Below are positions 36,834 to 46,011 of a stretch of 64,000 nt of DNA, one piece after another; position 1 is the stretch's first letter, and each line of letters starts with the position of its first letter. The stretch is from a virus. A program made the position numbers and the translations under genes. The stretch covers positions 20,981 through 84,980 of the IMG/VR virus record IMGVR_UViG_3300032235_001020. One strand, 5' to 3'. The notes under the pieces were generated by a model. The model searched no databases. It was not told where the DNA came from and saw only the letters and a program-made list of their open reading frames with translations.

Positions 36834-39167
36834 ATGGCACCTCGGGACCCCGCTGATTTATATCGTCAGCTGGTTGGGTTGGAGACACCTCAACCTGCAA
36901 ATATCGTGGGGTTGCCTGCACCTAACGAGCCAAATAATTACTACGTCACTCCACGCGGCTACGAGACGCTGATCAGTGGGACGGCCTACACCGACGAGGA
37001 CGGACGCCGCGCTGGTTACCGGCCCGCATCCCGCCTGGATAGCAAGGATCGCCTGAGTCGCTCGAGCAATTGGGCTAGCACCGAGCGCCCTGGCCCGGGT
37101 CGGGAGGCCGACCGGGCTGCCGAAAAAGCAGAGGCTCTGCTGCAGCGTGTCATGGGTAACCGCGGGGGCGTGGTGAGCGACCCGGATATTCCCGATCTCG
37201 AGGCCGCCGCTAATGCACTCCTGGGCGAGGAGCCGATTAGTGCCCGCACCATCGACGAATCCGTAAGCCCCAATGAGCTGACCGGCGCGTTCGCTTCAGA
37301 GGACCCCACTGAATACGCGGCGCGCAAGCAGATCTCCGCTGACATCAACCCGTACTACACCGTCGAAGTTCCAGCTCGCGTCGCTCGCGAAGGTGGCCGC
37401 AGTGGCACCTGGACCGTAGAGACCGCCCAGGGATTCCGTCCGGCCATTGCGCGCATTGATCCCTCGCAGGTCATCGATTCCGAGGTTCTGAACCGGCGCA
37501 AGGGGCGCGACGGTTCCTTCACTGGCGAGTCGGACAACACCGCGTCATTCCAGCGCGAACGCCCGATCACCATTGGCGACCTCGTTAAAGAGGCCATGAA
37601 CGAAGAGCGCACGCCCGTGATCACGGCTAGCGCTCTGGAGGCTGCCCGTTCCGCTGGTCGCGCGCGTTCGCTCCCGGCTGGCGAGCGAGACCGGAACTTG
37701 GTTGGCTACATGCGCCCACCGGGCTCGGATAGCGAGGTGCCTGTTTACGCCGTCACTGATGCAGAAGGCGATCGCAAGGTCACGGAGGTGACTCGGCCCG
37801 ACCCGAAAGACCCATTGCGCAAGGTGGTTACCGAGCTGGAGGAGTATTTCCGTGTCGGCGGCCCCTATAACCGCGACAGCACCGCGATTCGCGAGCAGAT
37901 CGCCCCGGCGCTGGGGGTCACGGCAGACGGCCAATACGGCCCTGCGCCGGTCCTGGGCAACCAGTGGGACCGGACTTACGCCGAAAAGACGTTCCAAAGT
38001 CCCAAATTCGAGGGATTTCTGCGTGAACTGGCCGGCGGGTCCTTCATGCAGGAGCCCGACGAGGCGGCGTCCTCCTACAAGTTGCTCGCACAGGCCCTGA
38101 TCACGGGCCAAATGGAGGTCCCAGGCCAGAAACCGGGTACCACTCAGGCGATTCCAGTGGATCGTCAGGCGCTTTTGGCGCTGAAATCGGACGATGGCCG
38201 CCCCCTCTTCGCTCCTGGCTCCAGCGCACGCACCCTGCTGGGGCAAGCGGTGTCGGAATTGCGCGGCGGGCGGGAAGTAGACCTCTTCTCCGAGGCCTCG
38301 ATTGGTGAATTGGGCAACGATTTGGCCTCCGTACAGCGCGGAGAGGCCTCAATCCTTGATCTGATCCGCCAACTCCAGGGCAACAGCAGTGGCCAGGCCG
38401 CTGAGGCTGCGGCCGGTGAGCTATTCGGCTTTGAGGGTGGTGACTCGGACGCAGCGGGTGACACTCTGCAGGGTCGATATGGCGATTTCGGTGATGTCCC
38501 TGGTGGGGTATCAGTGAAATCGGCTCCTGCTGGGCCCGTAGACGCCCTAGATCGGGCGGCCATTGCGCTCACTGGCGATCTTGGCCAGGGTTTGTACCTC
38601 GCTGATGTCGCTCGCCGGAGTTCGGCACCAGGCCGCAGCAGTGGCACCAATGCGTACGGCACCACCGTGGGTCCCATAAAGGAGACTCCCGCCCGCGATC
38701 CCATGGCCACGCTCCTGGAGCTGACCGGAAAACGCGCCCCCGTCGAAGCAACACCCGGTCCCCAGCAAATTCGCCGCAAGTATCAGAACGACTTTGCGTC
38801 GATCAGCGGTACGGGAAGGCACGTTCGCGGTCAGCGCGGTTACAACATGATGGCCGAGGGCCTTGGTGCCAGCGTCGGCTCGCCCGCGCAGGAAAAAGCC
38901 ATGGCTCTCCTGGCTGGACGCCTTTCTGCTCAGCGGGAATCCCAGCGCGACAGCTTTCCGGGTGTTGCAGGGGGGATGCCCGCTGCACCGGCGACAACTC
39001 CAGCAGGGTTACTGGAGGGCACGATGTTGAATGCCCCCGTCATTCCCGCCAAAGACCCTGAGGCAATGGAGCGCCAGGCCGGGGTTCAGCGACTCCAGCG
39101 CCGCCGCCAGGGATATACCGGTGGGATCGCTGATCGCTTCGTCGAGAACTTCGGCCAACTGGGATGA
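36834..39167 (+). CDS. Large probable internal virion protein, 777 aa
   Basis: No family recognised. Polar, Ala/Gly/Arg/Asp rich, no hydrophobic helix; N-terminal NNYYVTPRGYETLISG, central GRYGDFGDVPGGVSV, C-terminal basic HVRGQRGYNMM and LQRRRQGYTGG. The gene opens the packaging/virion unit and its size and charge fit a virion or ejection protein. Codon choice is notably more C/G-ending than in the genes just downstream. Confidence 0.68.
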   Translation: MAPRDPADLYRQLVGLETPQPANIVGLPAPNEPNNYYVTPRGYETLISGTAYTDEDGRRAGYRPASRLDSKDRLSRSSNWASTERPGPGREADRAAEKAEALLQRVMGNRGGVVSDPDIPDLEAAANALLGEEPISARTIDESVSPNELTGAFASEDPTEYAARKQISADINPYYTVEVPARVAREGGRSGTWTVETAQGFRPAIARIDPSQVIDSEVLNRRKGRDGSFTGESDNTASFQRERPITIGDLVKEAMNEERTPVITASALEAARSAGRARSLPAGERDRNLVGYMRPPGSDSEVPVYAVTDAEGDRKVTEVTRPDPKDPLRKVVTELEEYFRVGGPYNRDSTAIREQIAPALGVTADGQYGPAPVLGNQWDRTYAEKTFQSPKFEGFLRELAGGSFMQEPDEAASSYKLLAQALITGQMEVPGQKPGTTQAIPVDRQALLALKSDDGRPLFAPGSSARTLLGQAVSELRGGREVDLFSEASIGELGNDLASVQRGEASILDLIRQLQGNSSGQAAEAAAGELFGFEGGDSDAAGDTLQGRYGDFGDVPGGVSVKSAPAGPVDALDRAAIALTGDLGQGLYLADVARRSSAPGRSSGTNAYGTTVGPIKETPARDPMATLLELTGKRAPVEATPGPQQIRRKYQNDFASISGTGRHVRGQRGYNMMAEGLGASVGSPAQEKAMALLAGRLSAQRESQRDSFPGVAGGMPAAPATTPAGLLEGTMLNAPVIPAKDPEAMERQAGVQRLQRRRQGYTGGIADRFVENFGQLG

Positions 39168-39403
39168 GTCAGGGGAAACGTGAAAAGGCCCGAAGCCTCG
39201 CGACGGCCTTTCAGAAAATGAGTAAGCCTGCTAGCAAGGGCGGCACTGGTGGGACGTTCAGCGCTGCCGCAACCAAGGCCGGACATGCGGACAGCCCCGA
39301 TGGCCGCAAGGAATTCGCCGATAAGGTCTTGAGTAGTCCTGATGGCTACTCGGACAAGATGGTGAAGAAGGCGAACTTCTACCGGAATGTGATCACTAAG
39401 TAG
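39164..39403 (+). CDS. Small basic virion-cluster protein
   Basis: 79 aa, MSQGKREKARSLATAFQKMS, then KAGHADSPDGRKEFADKVLS and MVKKANFYRNVI. ATGA-coupled to the large gene before it. Its basic character suggests DNA or capsid contact; function unknown. Confidence 0.65.
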   Translation: MSQGKREKARSLATAFQKMSKPASKGGTGGTFSAAATKAGHADSPDGRKEFADKVLSSPDGYSDKMVKKANFYRNVITK

Positions 39404-39409
39404 GGTCGT

Positions 39410-39415
39410 TAGACT
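39410..39415 (+). promoter_or_regulatory. TAGACT -10-like box
   Basis: TCGTTAGACT (39406-39415), identical to the 10-mer at 52149-52158; 30 nt before GTG 39440. Confidence 0.52.
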
Positions 39416-39439
39416 GAGATTGCCCAGTATGGCTGCCTC

Positions 39440-39838
39440 GTGGCGAACCAGTTCGGTGATCCCGTTAAGTTCCGCCAGGCAGTAGACATGGGTCTTGCAG
39501 CTCGGGCGCGACTGCAGGAGCAGTTTTCCCCCACGCCAGCGGGTTACCCGATCGGGAAGTCTTTCTCCGAGGTAGCCGACAGGACGGTCAGAAGCCGAGA
39601 AGAGGGCTCCCCTGCGGAGATCGCTGAGTCTGGCTTGAACTATGCAGGGGGAGCCGTGAACCGCACGGCGGTTCGCATGGCGGGGGAAAATGAAGCAGCT
39701 GTCGCACAGCTTGGATTAAATGCAGGGCGGTCGTTCTATGACGCTGCAAACGATCCCAAGAATCCGAACAAGAAAGGATTGGGCGATTTCGCGAACCAGC
39801 TGATGCAGTTCAATAGCGCATTCGGAGGCATGGCCTGA
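39440..39838 (+). CDS. Unknown 132-aa virion-cluster protein
   Basis: GTG 39440. MANQFGDPVKFRQAVDMGLA, a polar middle, then AVAQLGLNAGRSFYDAANDP. Helical without membrane segment. Between two probable internal virion genes. Confidence 0.62.
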   Translation: MANQFGDPVKFRQAVDMGLAARARLQEQFSPTPAGYPIGKSFSEVADRTVRSREEGSPAEIAESGLNYAGGAVNRTAVRMAGENEAAVAQLGLNAGRSFYDAANDPKNPNKKGLGDFANQLMQFNSAFGGMA

Positions 39839-39839
39839 G

Positions 39840-40415
39840 ATGAGGTTTGCTGGGCTCGCTAAAGACGTCGCCAGAGCGCTTAGACCCGTAGGCCCGCTAG
39901 ATGCGGCGATTCGGTACGGGCCGGAGGCGATCTCCCTGCTTGCAGCGGGGACCGCCTGGGCGCCTCCCAATGCAACGGCCCTGGAAAGGGGAGGGATGAT
40001 GGCAGAGGAGGCTATAGCGGGGCTAGGCCTGTCGGCATTGCTGAGTGGCGGAGCTAGGCACATAGCCAGGCGCCATCTACTGGGTAAACGCCAGGGCATG
40101 AGCTCGGCTGACTATCAGAACAAGCTTGTCCAGGCCCAGCAGTTCGGCGACCTGGCCAACATTCCAGTCCAGATGCTTGCGCCCTCTTTATTGCGTCCAT
40201 ATTCCCAGAAAGTGCTGGAAGATGCATATGCTCGTCAGCCTGAGGGAACCCCTGAACCGCAGTCGTCTCCCTCGGCGGGGGGGATGACGGATGAAGAGAT
40301 GGCAATGGCGCTCCTTGCCACCGGAGCGCTCGGCGGCAGCGTTCTGGGCCCCCGTGACTCGTTCTCGACGCTGCGCGATCCATATGATCTGCGTGGATTG
40401 GGCGGGGCGGTGTGA
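39840..40415 (+). CDS. Unknown 191-aa virion-cluster protein with hydrophobic segments
   Basis: Basic start (MRFAGLAKDVARALRPVG), hydrophobic GPEAISLLAAGTAWA and AIAGLGLSALLSGGA, later MAMALLATGALGGSVLG. Three Ala/Gly-rich helices could insert into a membrane during DNA delivery. Coupled to the next gene by TGATG. Confidence 0.62.
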   Translation: MRFAGLAKDVARALRPVGPLDAAIRYGPEAISLLAAGTAWAPPNATALERGGMMAEEAIAGLGLSALLSGGARHIARRHLLGKRQGMSSADYQNKLVQAQQFGDLANIPVQMLAPSLLRPYSQKVLEDAYARQPEGTPEPQSSPSAGGMTDEEMAMALLATGALGGSVLGPRDSFSTLRDPYDLRGLGGAV

Positions 40416-41746
40416 TGGCCGAGTTCTCGCGCGACGATCTGCTGTACGGACTGGAGCGATCCGCAGTAGCCCTGCCTGGAACGGCTCAAGCTCGGATCCG
40501 CAGACAACTGGGCGATGAGTACGAGGGCACGCCTGTTGAGCAGATGCTCCAGGGCTCGCAGCTCCTGAATTACGCACGCCAGCGACTGCCGGAAAATCTC
40601 GCCGCAACGCAAGTCGGCCAGAAGCTCGTTGGCATGCTGCCGGAGGATGCCAAGAAAGCGCGAGCGGCCATCGGCTCTGTACCTCTCGGCGGCTTCAACG
40701 AGAAAGAAATTCAGCGGCTGGATGCGTACCGGGACGGGGACCCCTCGCTCGAGATGGAGGGCGATCCGGAGGTCCAGCGCAACACGGTTCGCGTCGGCAA
40801 GTTCCCAGTGCCCGGTGGCGAGGTGCCGACCGGTGACAGCTTCAGGGCAGCCGCCACTCAAGCCGCAGGGGTTGGGCTGGCGGATCTGGCATCTGATGGC
40901 CTGCGCAATATCTGGTGGTTCCTGAATGCTCCGCAGGCATTGACGCAGCTAGCCATGCTGCAGGGCACGCAGAACGCAGGGCAGGAGCACCAGGCCATTG
41001 GGCGCCAGGCACCGCTGATCAAGAACCGTACGGTGCGGATGGCGACGACCCTGCCTGCCCTGATCGGTGTATCGATGGCCGTTGGCAATGCGTACCGCCA
41101 GCCCGGCTTCAAGGCGGTGGTGCCAAGCGAAATGGATCCAACGCAGACTGCGGATCCCCTGGCTGAGCTGGGCTCGCGCTACTTCCTGGGCCGGAGTGGC
41201 GCACTCTTGCCGTACGAGGAATTCGTCAAGGAGCGGCCCGACGTCTCCAAGGGTGAGTACGAAGCGTACAAGTCGTATCTGTTCGGTAATGCATTACCAC
41301 TCAAGGCCACAGCTGAAGGAATCCATGGCCCTGAGGTGACCTTCCTGGGCAAGAGTATCCCGCTCGCCACCGGCATCCTGCCTGCAGTGGCGGCGGTGAT
41401 TGGTGGGCGACGTGGCGCCCGCAAGGCTGGAGAGCGACTGGCCCGGAAGGGGGACCTGCAGGAAGCCGCAGATCTCCGGGAGACATGGGTAGAAATGAAG
41501 CGAGAAGCAGGTAATCCGGATTCGGATATTAGTCCGGCAGACATTGCAGATGCGTACAACCGCTACGAAGACGTGCAGATGAAGAACGAGCGAGAGGTAG
41601 CGCTGCAGACAATCCTCTACAGCAGTCTTGGCATGGGCGGGACCGCGATTGCGGGGCAAACCCTAGAATCAATCCGTCGGGCTCTCAAGGGCAAAGCACC
41701 CGTTGAAGAGCCGTTGGTTGAAGAGTCTTCACAGCCTGTTGCGTAA
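40415..41746 (+). CDS. 443-aa membrane-active virion-cluster protein
   Basis: ATG 40415. A soluble N-terminal half, then hydrophobic stretches MATTLPALIGVSMAVGNAYR (about 210-230), IPLATGILPAVAAVIGG (about 310-327) and SSLGMGGTAIAGQTLE (about 405-420), with helices between. Likely an ejection or internal membrane protein by architecture. TAATG overlap with the next gene. Confidence 0.65.
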   Translation: MAEFSRDDLLYGLERSAVALPGTAQARIRRQLGDEYEGTPVEQMLQGSQLLNYARQRLPENLAATQVGQKLVGMLPEDAKKARAAIGSVPLGGFNEKEIQRLDAYRDGDPSLEMEGDPEVQRNTVRVGKFPVPGGEVPTGDSFRAAATQAAGVGLADLASDGLRNIWWFLNAPQALTQLAMLQGTQNAGQEHQAIGRQAPLIKNRTVRMATTLPALIGVSMAVGNAYRQPGFKAVVPSEMDPTQTADPLAELGSRYFLGRSGALLPYEEFVKERPDVSKGEYEAYKSYLFGNALPLKATAEGIHGPEVTFLGKSIPLATGILPAVAAVIGGRRGARKAGERLARKGDLQEAADLRETWVEMKREAGNPDSDISPADIADAYNRYEDVQMKNEREVALQTILYSSLGMGGTAIAGQTLESIRRALKGKAPVEEPLVEESSQPVA

Positions 41747-42132
41747 TGTCGGCAGCCATCCCAAATGCCTCCGGAATTCTTGGGAAGGGAGGCGACTCTC
41801 TTACAAGCGCCGGTGATTTCAACCAGGCCATCCAATACGGCTTACTAGGAAGTGGCCTTGGATCTCTAGCCAGGCAGCGTGCAGGGGAGTATCAGCGCCG
41901 TGCCATCGGCGAGTCTGCGGCGATTCGGAGCAATAGCATTATGAACCAATCGTTCATGGATGCCGGCTTTGACCTACTCGGAGCCGGACTGGGCGCTGGG
42001 ATTAAGTCCTTCAAATCAAATGCCCCCACGATGGGAAGCGGGGAAGTATCAGCCCCGTCGATCGACGTGGGCAGCGCGACTGCGGGGGAACAGGCGCTCA
42101 TGAATGCCAAGTACAAGCTGCACGGGTGGTAA
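41746..42132 (+). CDS. Unknown 128-aa virion-cluster protein
   Basis: SAAIPNASGILGKGGDSLTS, then AIQYGLLGSGLGSLARQRAG, SFMDAGFDLLGAGLGAGIKS. Gly-rich amphipathic helices. Ends 5 nt before the S74-start gene. Confidence 0.62.
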   Translation: MSAAIPNASGILGKGGDSLTSAGDFNQAIQYGLLGSGLGSLARQRAGEYQRRAIGESAAIRSNSIMNQSFMDAGFDLLGAGLGAGIKSFKSNAPTMGSGEVSAPSIDVGSATAGEQALMNAKYKLHGW

Positions 42133-42137
42133 CTGCG

Positions 42138-42656
42138 ATGACAAGTCAGGCAGCTATAACGGACCCATTCCAGGAAGCAAGGGAGCGTGCGGCACTCTGG
42201 AAATCCCGTGTTGACAAGGACTTAAGCCTGGCGTCACCACCCACCGCAGGTCTATCAAGCTCGCGCAAAGAGTACGACAGAGCGGAGGGCAGTCTGAGCG
42301 CATCAGATTTGAGTGTTCCAGGTTTTGCGTCCCTTGGGCCTAGCCCCCTGAGCGAAAGCAGTCGCTTCCAGCAGGAGCTGCAAGGGCAGGTCGCCGCATC
42401 CGGAATTAGCGCCATGACGGATATCACCGAAGCCGAGAAGACTGCCCAGGCGCAGATAGATGCGGCTAAGAGGCAGGCTAATGCGGCGAATTCTGGCGGC
42501 TTGATTAAAGGCATCACGTCGGTAGCCAGTGCTGGCCTCGTGGCACTGTGCGATTGCCGCCTGAAAGAAGACATGGCGCCATTGCAGGAATACGAGGTGG
42601 ACGATGCACTCGCTGCACTGGCCGTCGCTGTGCAAGAACTGCATGACAATCCTTGA
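42138..42656 (+). CDS. Virion protein carrying the first part of an S74 chaperone domain
   Basis: 172 aa from ATG 42138. A coiled middle (SAMTDITEAEKTAQAQIDAA) leads to LCDCRLKEDMAPLQ at 137-150, the opening of the peptidase S74 intramolecular chaperone (normally S-D-x-R-x-K, whose Ser and Lys cut the protein). Here the Ser position is Cys138 while Asp139, Arg141 and Lys143 are kept. The frame then ends after a short helix; the rest of the domain is in the next frame. Confidence 0.72.
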   Translation: MTSQAAITDPFQEARERAALWKSRVDKDLSLASPPTAGLSSSRKEYDRAEGSLSASDLSVPGFASLGPSPLSESSRFQQELQGQVAASGISAMTDITEAEKTAQAQIDAAKRQANAANSGGLIKGITSVASAGLVALCDCRLKEDMAPLQEYEVDDALAALAVAVQELHDNP

Positions 42657-42867
42657 GAAGGTTCTTCAGTTAAGACCGATCCAGTTCCGCTATGTAAGAG
42701 ACGTAGATCCTGAGCAGAGGCTGCGCGCAGGGTTTTCGGCACAGCAAGTCCAGGAGGTATTCCCGCAAGCTGTTGTTGAGGTCAACGGTCACCTGGTGCT
42801 GGACCTGCGAGTCCTGGGCGATCTCATAGACGAAGCAAGAAAAGAGCGGTCGAAGGGGAAGTCCTAG
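42643..42867 (+). CDS. Second part of the S74 chaperone domain, overlapping frame
   Basis: 74 aa from ATG 42643. EKVLQLRPIQFRYVRD, GFSAQQVQEVFPQAVVEVNG, LVLDLRVLGDLIDEA reproduce the central and C-terminal S74 motifs (LRPV-x-F-x-Y, GF-x-AQEVQ-x-VFP). It starts 14 nt before the upstream stop. A +1 shift at CCT-TGA (42651-42656) would fuse both parts as ...NP-EKVLQLRP. It may be translated alone, fused, or both. Confidence 0.7.
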   Translation: MTILEKVLQLRPIQFRYVRDVDPEQRLRAGFSAQQVQEVFPQAVVEVNGHLVLDLRVLGDLIDEARKERSKGKS

Positions 42868-42870
42868 AAT
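42865..42870 (+). promoter_or_regulatory. TAGAAT -10-like box
   Basis: TAGAAT 39 nt before ATG 42904; its first bases are the stop codon of the upstream gene. Confidence 0.48.
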
Positions 42871-42903
42871 GACGCCATATCCAGGTATTACAGCTAGGTC
42901 GTG

Positions 42904-43653
42904 ATGCGTCCGTATCCGTCGTATCCAGGTAGCGGCGATGTATCTCTGGAGCTGAGTGATGATAGACGTCACTTGACCGCATTGGATCCAGGACCCAACT
43001 TGAGCGTCGACCCTGGCGCGGCAGTGGCGGGGGCAGCCGAGATTGCGACTCCTGGCATGCTTGATCAGATGCGTCAGGCGATTGGACGCAAAGCCGGTGA
43101 TGGACCCGCGAATTGGATGAAGACATTGGGTTCTCCCAAGAACCTTATGCGCGGCGCCGGTCTTGCGGCAGGTATCCCAATCGTGATGGAGTTAGCTTCC
43201 GACGCACCGGTCGACGAGAAGCTCGCACGAGCTGGAGGCTCGCTGCTGGGGATGCCGGCAGGCGCCCTTGGTTTTGTGCTGGGTGGTGGCCCTACGCCCA
43301 TGGGCTTGGCCCTCGCGACACTGTTCGCAGCGGGGGGCAGTCAGCTTGGCTCTGCCGCCGCGGAGGGCGGGCTGAATTTCCTGAAGGGAGGGCCAGAGGA
43401 TGCGGCCGCGCGTGCTGCGATTAAACAGGCCGAAACGCAGGCCAAGATGGCTGACATTCTGCTGCCCGCCGAGCAGAGAAGGATGCAGGCCGCCATTGAT
43501 GCTCGGGTAGCGGAGACCGCGGCAATGGCGCCATTTATCAATGATCAGCGGATGCGGCAGGTCCTGGCCCAGCAATCAGCCGCAATTCAGAACGCTGCGA
43601 TGATGGATCAGCTCCAGCGCAGCCAGAACATCTTCGGGGGGAGCCTCTCGTGA
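42904..43653 (+). CDS. 249-aa membrane-active virion-cluster protein
   Basis: ATG 42904 (GTG 42901 adjacent). Hydrophobic Gly/Ala segments LMRGAGLAAGIPIVMELA (about 80-97) and LLGMPAGALGFVLGGG...LALATLFAAGG (about 112-142), then a long Gln/Ala helix (AAIKQAETQAKMADILLPAE). Architecture of a phage ejection protein. ATGA-type overlap with the next gene. Confidence 0.63.
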   Translation: MRPYPSYPGSGDVSLELSDDRRHLTALDPGPNLSVDPGAAVAGAAEIATPGMLDQMRQAIGRKAGDGPANWMKTLGSPKNLMRGAGLAAGIPIVMELASDAPVDEKLARAGGSLLGMPAGALGFVLGGGPTPMGLALATLFAAGGSQLGSAAAEGGLNFLKGGPEDAAARAAIKQAETQAKMADILLPAEQRRMQAAIDARVAETAAMAPFINDQRMRQVLAQQSAAIQNAAMMDQLQRSQNIFGGSLS

Positions 43654-44150
43654 CGTTCCCGATAACGGCCGCCGCCGCCGCTCTCTACGGCAGAAGCTTG
43701 GGCCCGGGCGATCTACGAAATCCGGCAGAAATCCTGTCCACAAGTGGAACCGATGCGTTCCAGGAGGCTTCGAGGGCTAACCAGCAAAGCCTGGCCGCGC
43801 TGGCCACCACGGGGCTGGCAGGGCAGGTGAGGCTGGTCGAGCAGGACAAGATGCTTGACTACAACCGGGAAGCAGATGCGCTGATCGCCGGGCGGGACAA
43901 AAGGAAAGGGCTATTCGATGTGGTAACGAGCATCGGAGTGGGCGGTGGGGCGACCCGCAAGGCGGGCATCCTCGATCGGATGGGGATCTCCCTGCCCGGC
44001 ATGAACCCTGTGGAGATAGCCAATCAAGTCTCGGCGTGGAACCAGTATTTTTCGGGTCAGGAAAATCTGCTTGGGCAGCGGACGGAGGCATCCGCTGCAG
44101 CTACAAACGCTGGGACACTCGCAGCCATAAGGAATTTACAGGCTAGGTAG
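43650..44150 (+). CDS. Unknown 166-aa virion-cluster protein
   Basis: ITAAAAALYGRSLGPGDLRN, SRANQQSLAALATTGLAGQV and VNQYFSG-like C-terminal segment (VSAWNQYFSGQENLLGQR). Helical and Ala-rich. Coupled upstream. Confidence 0.62.
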   Translation: MTFPITAAAAALYGRSLGPGDLRNPAEILSTSGTDAFQEASRANQQSLAALATTGLAGQVRLVEQDKMLDYNREADALIAGRDKRKGLFDVVTSIGVGGGATRKAGILDRMGISLPGMNPVEIANQVSAWNQYFSGQENLLGQRTEASAAATNAGTLAAIRNLQAR

Positions 44151-44164
44151 CGAAAGAAGCTGTC

Positions 44165-44170
44165 TAAGAT
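44165..44170 (+). promoter_or_regulatory. TAAGAT -10-like box
   Basis: TAAGATAG, same 8-mer as at 10545; 34 nt before ATG 44199. Confidence 0.42.
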
Positions 44171-44198
44171 AGAGGTAGTGGGCCACCCGTCTGGAGCC

Positions 44199-44789
44199 AT
44201 GGCATACGGAGAGACTCCAATTACAGCCATTCAGGATTGGGCGTCGGGCAATGCCAACGGCCCGAAGCTGCGTGCTCTTCAGCGAAAGACGGAGCTTGTA
44301 GAGGCCGAGAAACGAGCTGCTCTGGCTCAGCAAGCGCTTGATCGGGCCAAGAAGGATGTGGTCGCGCTGTCGCCGATTGATGAGCGCAGGCAGCTGGATG
44401 CGCAAAATGTTCAGCAGCAGTACGATCTCCTCGGACCCGCTAGCGCCAAGGCCAACTTGGATCTTCGCGTTCGGGGGGAAAGGGATGCGTTAGACATAAA
44501 CAGAGAGAAGGCGCAACAGCAGATCGCCACCGCCAGCGACATAACCAAGACAGATAACCTATACGGCAACCTGACCGGATTAGTTCAGCAGCAGGGTAGC
44601 TTTCAGGACGCAGCCAGAGATGCCTACATCGGAGAGAATGCCGACGTGCGCAGCTGGATCAGTAGTGAGCGGGCTGCAGCGCAGCAGTTTGCGGCTGATC
44701 AGCTGAAAGGGAACTTCCTGGACCGACTCTCGCAGACGGCTCAGGCATTGGCACCATTTGTACTTGGCGCAATTGCGCTGCGGGGTTGA
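44199..44789 (+). CDS. 196-aa coiled-coil virion-cluster protein
   Basis: ATG 44199. Residues 25-120 are a long charged coiled coil (LRALQRKTELVEAEKRAALA, QQQYDLLGP); the C-terminus has a short hydrophobic helix (TAQALAPFVLGAIALRG). Probably structural. Confidence 0.62.
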   Translation: MAYGETPITAIQDWASGNANGPKLRALQRKTELVEAEKRAALAQQALDRAKKDVVALSPIDERRQLDAQNVQQQYDLLGPASAKANLDLRVRGERDALDINREKAQQQIATASDITKTDNLYGNLTGLVQQQGSFQDAARDAYIGENADVRSWISSERAAAQQFAADQLKGNFLDRLSQTAQALAPFVLGAIALRG

Positions 44790-44800
44790 GGGATTAAGCG

Positions 44801-45502
44801 ATGGCATCGTTTGCGCAGAAAGTTAAGTCCAATCCTTCGGTCGCTGCAGCAGCAAAAGCCGTCGGCGTGAAGGCAAAAGACGTCGCCAGTGGGGCGGCTG
44901 GACGCAAGGAGGCCAAGCAGCGTGTTCAGGCTTATATGTCGGGGAAGGCATCTGCCCCAGAAGCAGGACCGTCGAGGACGCAGCAGCTGATTCCAGGCGG
45001 GCAGCCGTACAGCTATGCAACTACGGGCGGAAATGCCTTCGGGGCCGGCTTCGGAATTCTTGGCGACCTGGCGACCAGGTTCCAAGGTAATGAAATTATT
45101 GGCGGCGAAATCGCCGGCAGCTTGATTAACGCTGGCCAAGGCCTGGCCAATGTCGGCCTCGCGGACCTATATACACGCAATACTTTCGCAGCCCTGGGCG
45201 ACTACAACAGCAAGGAAGACACGCGGCGTACAGGAAACCTGAAGGATCTAATGTCGACGGAGGCTGCGCTGAACTCTCAGACGATTCGCGACACCGGCGA
45301 AGAGCAGCGCAAGGGATATGTGACACAAGGGGAACAGGAGCGCCTTACCGTGATCGAAACCGGGGCTCAACAGCGCCTGGGCTTCCAGGAGCAGGGTTCA
45401 CAGGAGCGCGAGACCCTAGGCCGAAAGGGTCTTGAAGAGAGAAAGATGCGCGCAGATGCTCGAGGCGCGATACGTTCACAGGGTGCACGTTTCTACGGCT
45501 GA
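44801..45502 (+). CDS. 233-aa virion-cluster protein with repeated QERL/QQRL motif
   Basis: Basic start (MASFAQKVKSNPSVAAAAKA), a Gly-rich middle (GNAFGAGFGILGDLATRFQG), and residues about 168-225 with an 8-10 residue repeat (GEQERLTVIE, GAQQRLGFQE, GSQERETLGR, GLEERKMRAD) forming a charged rod. Stop overlaps the next start (TGATG). Confidence 0.66.
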   Translation: MASFAQKVKSNPSVAAAAKAVGVKAKDVASGAAGRKEAKQRVQAYMSGKASAPEAGPSRTQQLIPGGQPYSYATTGGNAFGAGFGILGDLATRFQGNEIIGGEIAGSLINAGQGLANVGLADLYTRNTFAALGDYNSKEDTRRTGNLKDLMSTEAALNSQTIRDTGEEQRKGYVTQGEQERLTVIETGAQQRLGFQEQGSQERETLGRKGLEERKMRADARGAIRSQGARFYG

Positions 45503-46011
45503 TGGCAGTACTGGGCGAGGGGCCGGTAGCGTTTTTCCTGGCAGCGCTAGACGACGATCGCCGTGAAGGCTTTCTGAACTATGCGGAGAACACCTACTCG
45601 ATTTACGAGATCTGGGTGTACGCCAGCGTGCTTGGCTACAGCGACAGCTTCACGTCCCTGGAGCGATGGGTCAACAAGCACTACCGCAAGCTGAACAAGC
45701 GCGAACTCTTGTTGGCCGAAGCCTGCAAGCTGGAGGCTGATGTGGACTTCTTGCGGCAGCAGGTCCAGGCCGATCTGGTCAAGCCAGATGCCGCCGCCAG
45801 TCGCATTGCCCACCTGTCGAAGGAACTGCGGGGGCACCTGTCCGAGATCGACAAGATGACGCGAGCCACCGATCGCAAGGGCTTGATTCTGGCCGGTGCT
45901 GACTCGGTGATGCGCCAACTGCGAACGATCTTCAAGGACAACGAAGACGTCACCACGGCACTGGATTCCGCGTTCGAGTCCGTGTGGGCGCAACTGGAGA
46001 GCGAGAAGTAA
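45502..46011 (+). CDS. Probable terminase small subunit
   Basis: 169 aa directly before the large subunit. FTSLERWVNKHYRKLNKREL looks like a DNA-binding helical segment and LLAEACKLEADVDFLRQQVQ starts a long coiled coil suited to oligomerisation; the end is acidic. Small terminase subunits recognise packaging sites. Assignment rests mainly on position and shape. Confidence 0.6.
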   Translation: MAVLGEGPVAFFLAALDDDRREGFLNYAENTYSIYEIWVYASVLGYSDSFTSLERWVNKHYRKLNKRELLLAEACKLEADVDFLRQQVQADLVKPDAAASRIAHLSKELRGHLSEIDKMTRATDRKGLILAGADSVMRQLRTIFKDNEDVTTALDSAFESVWAQLESEK

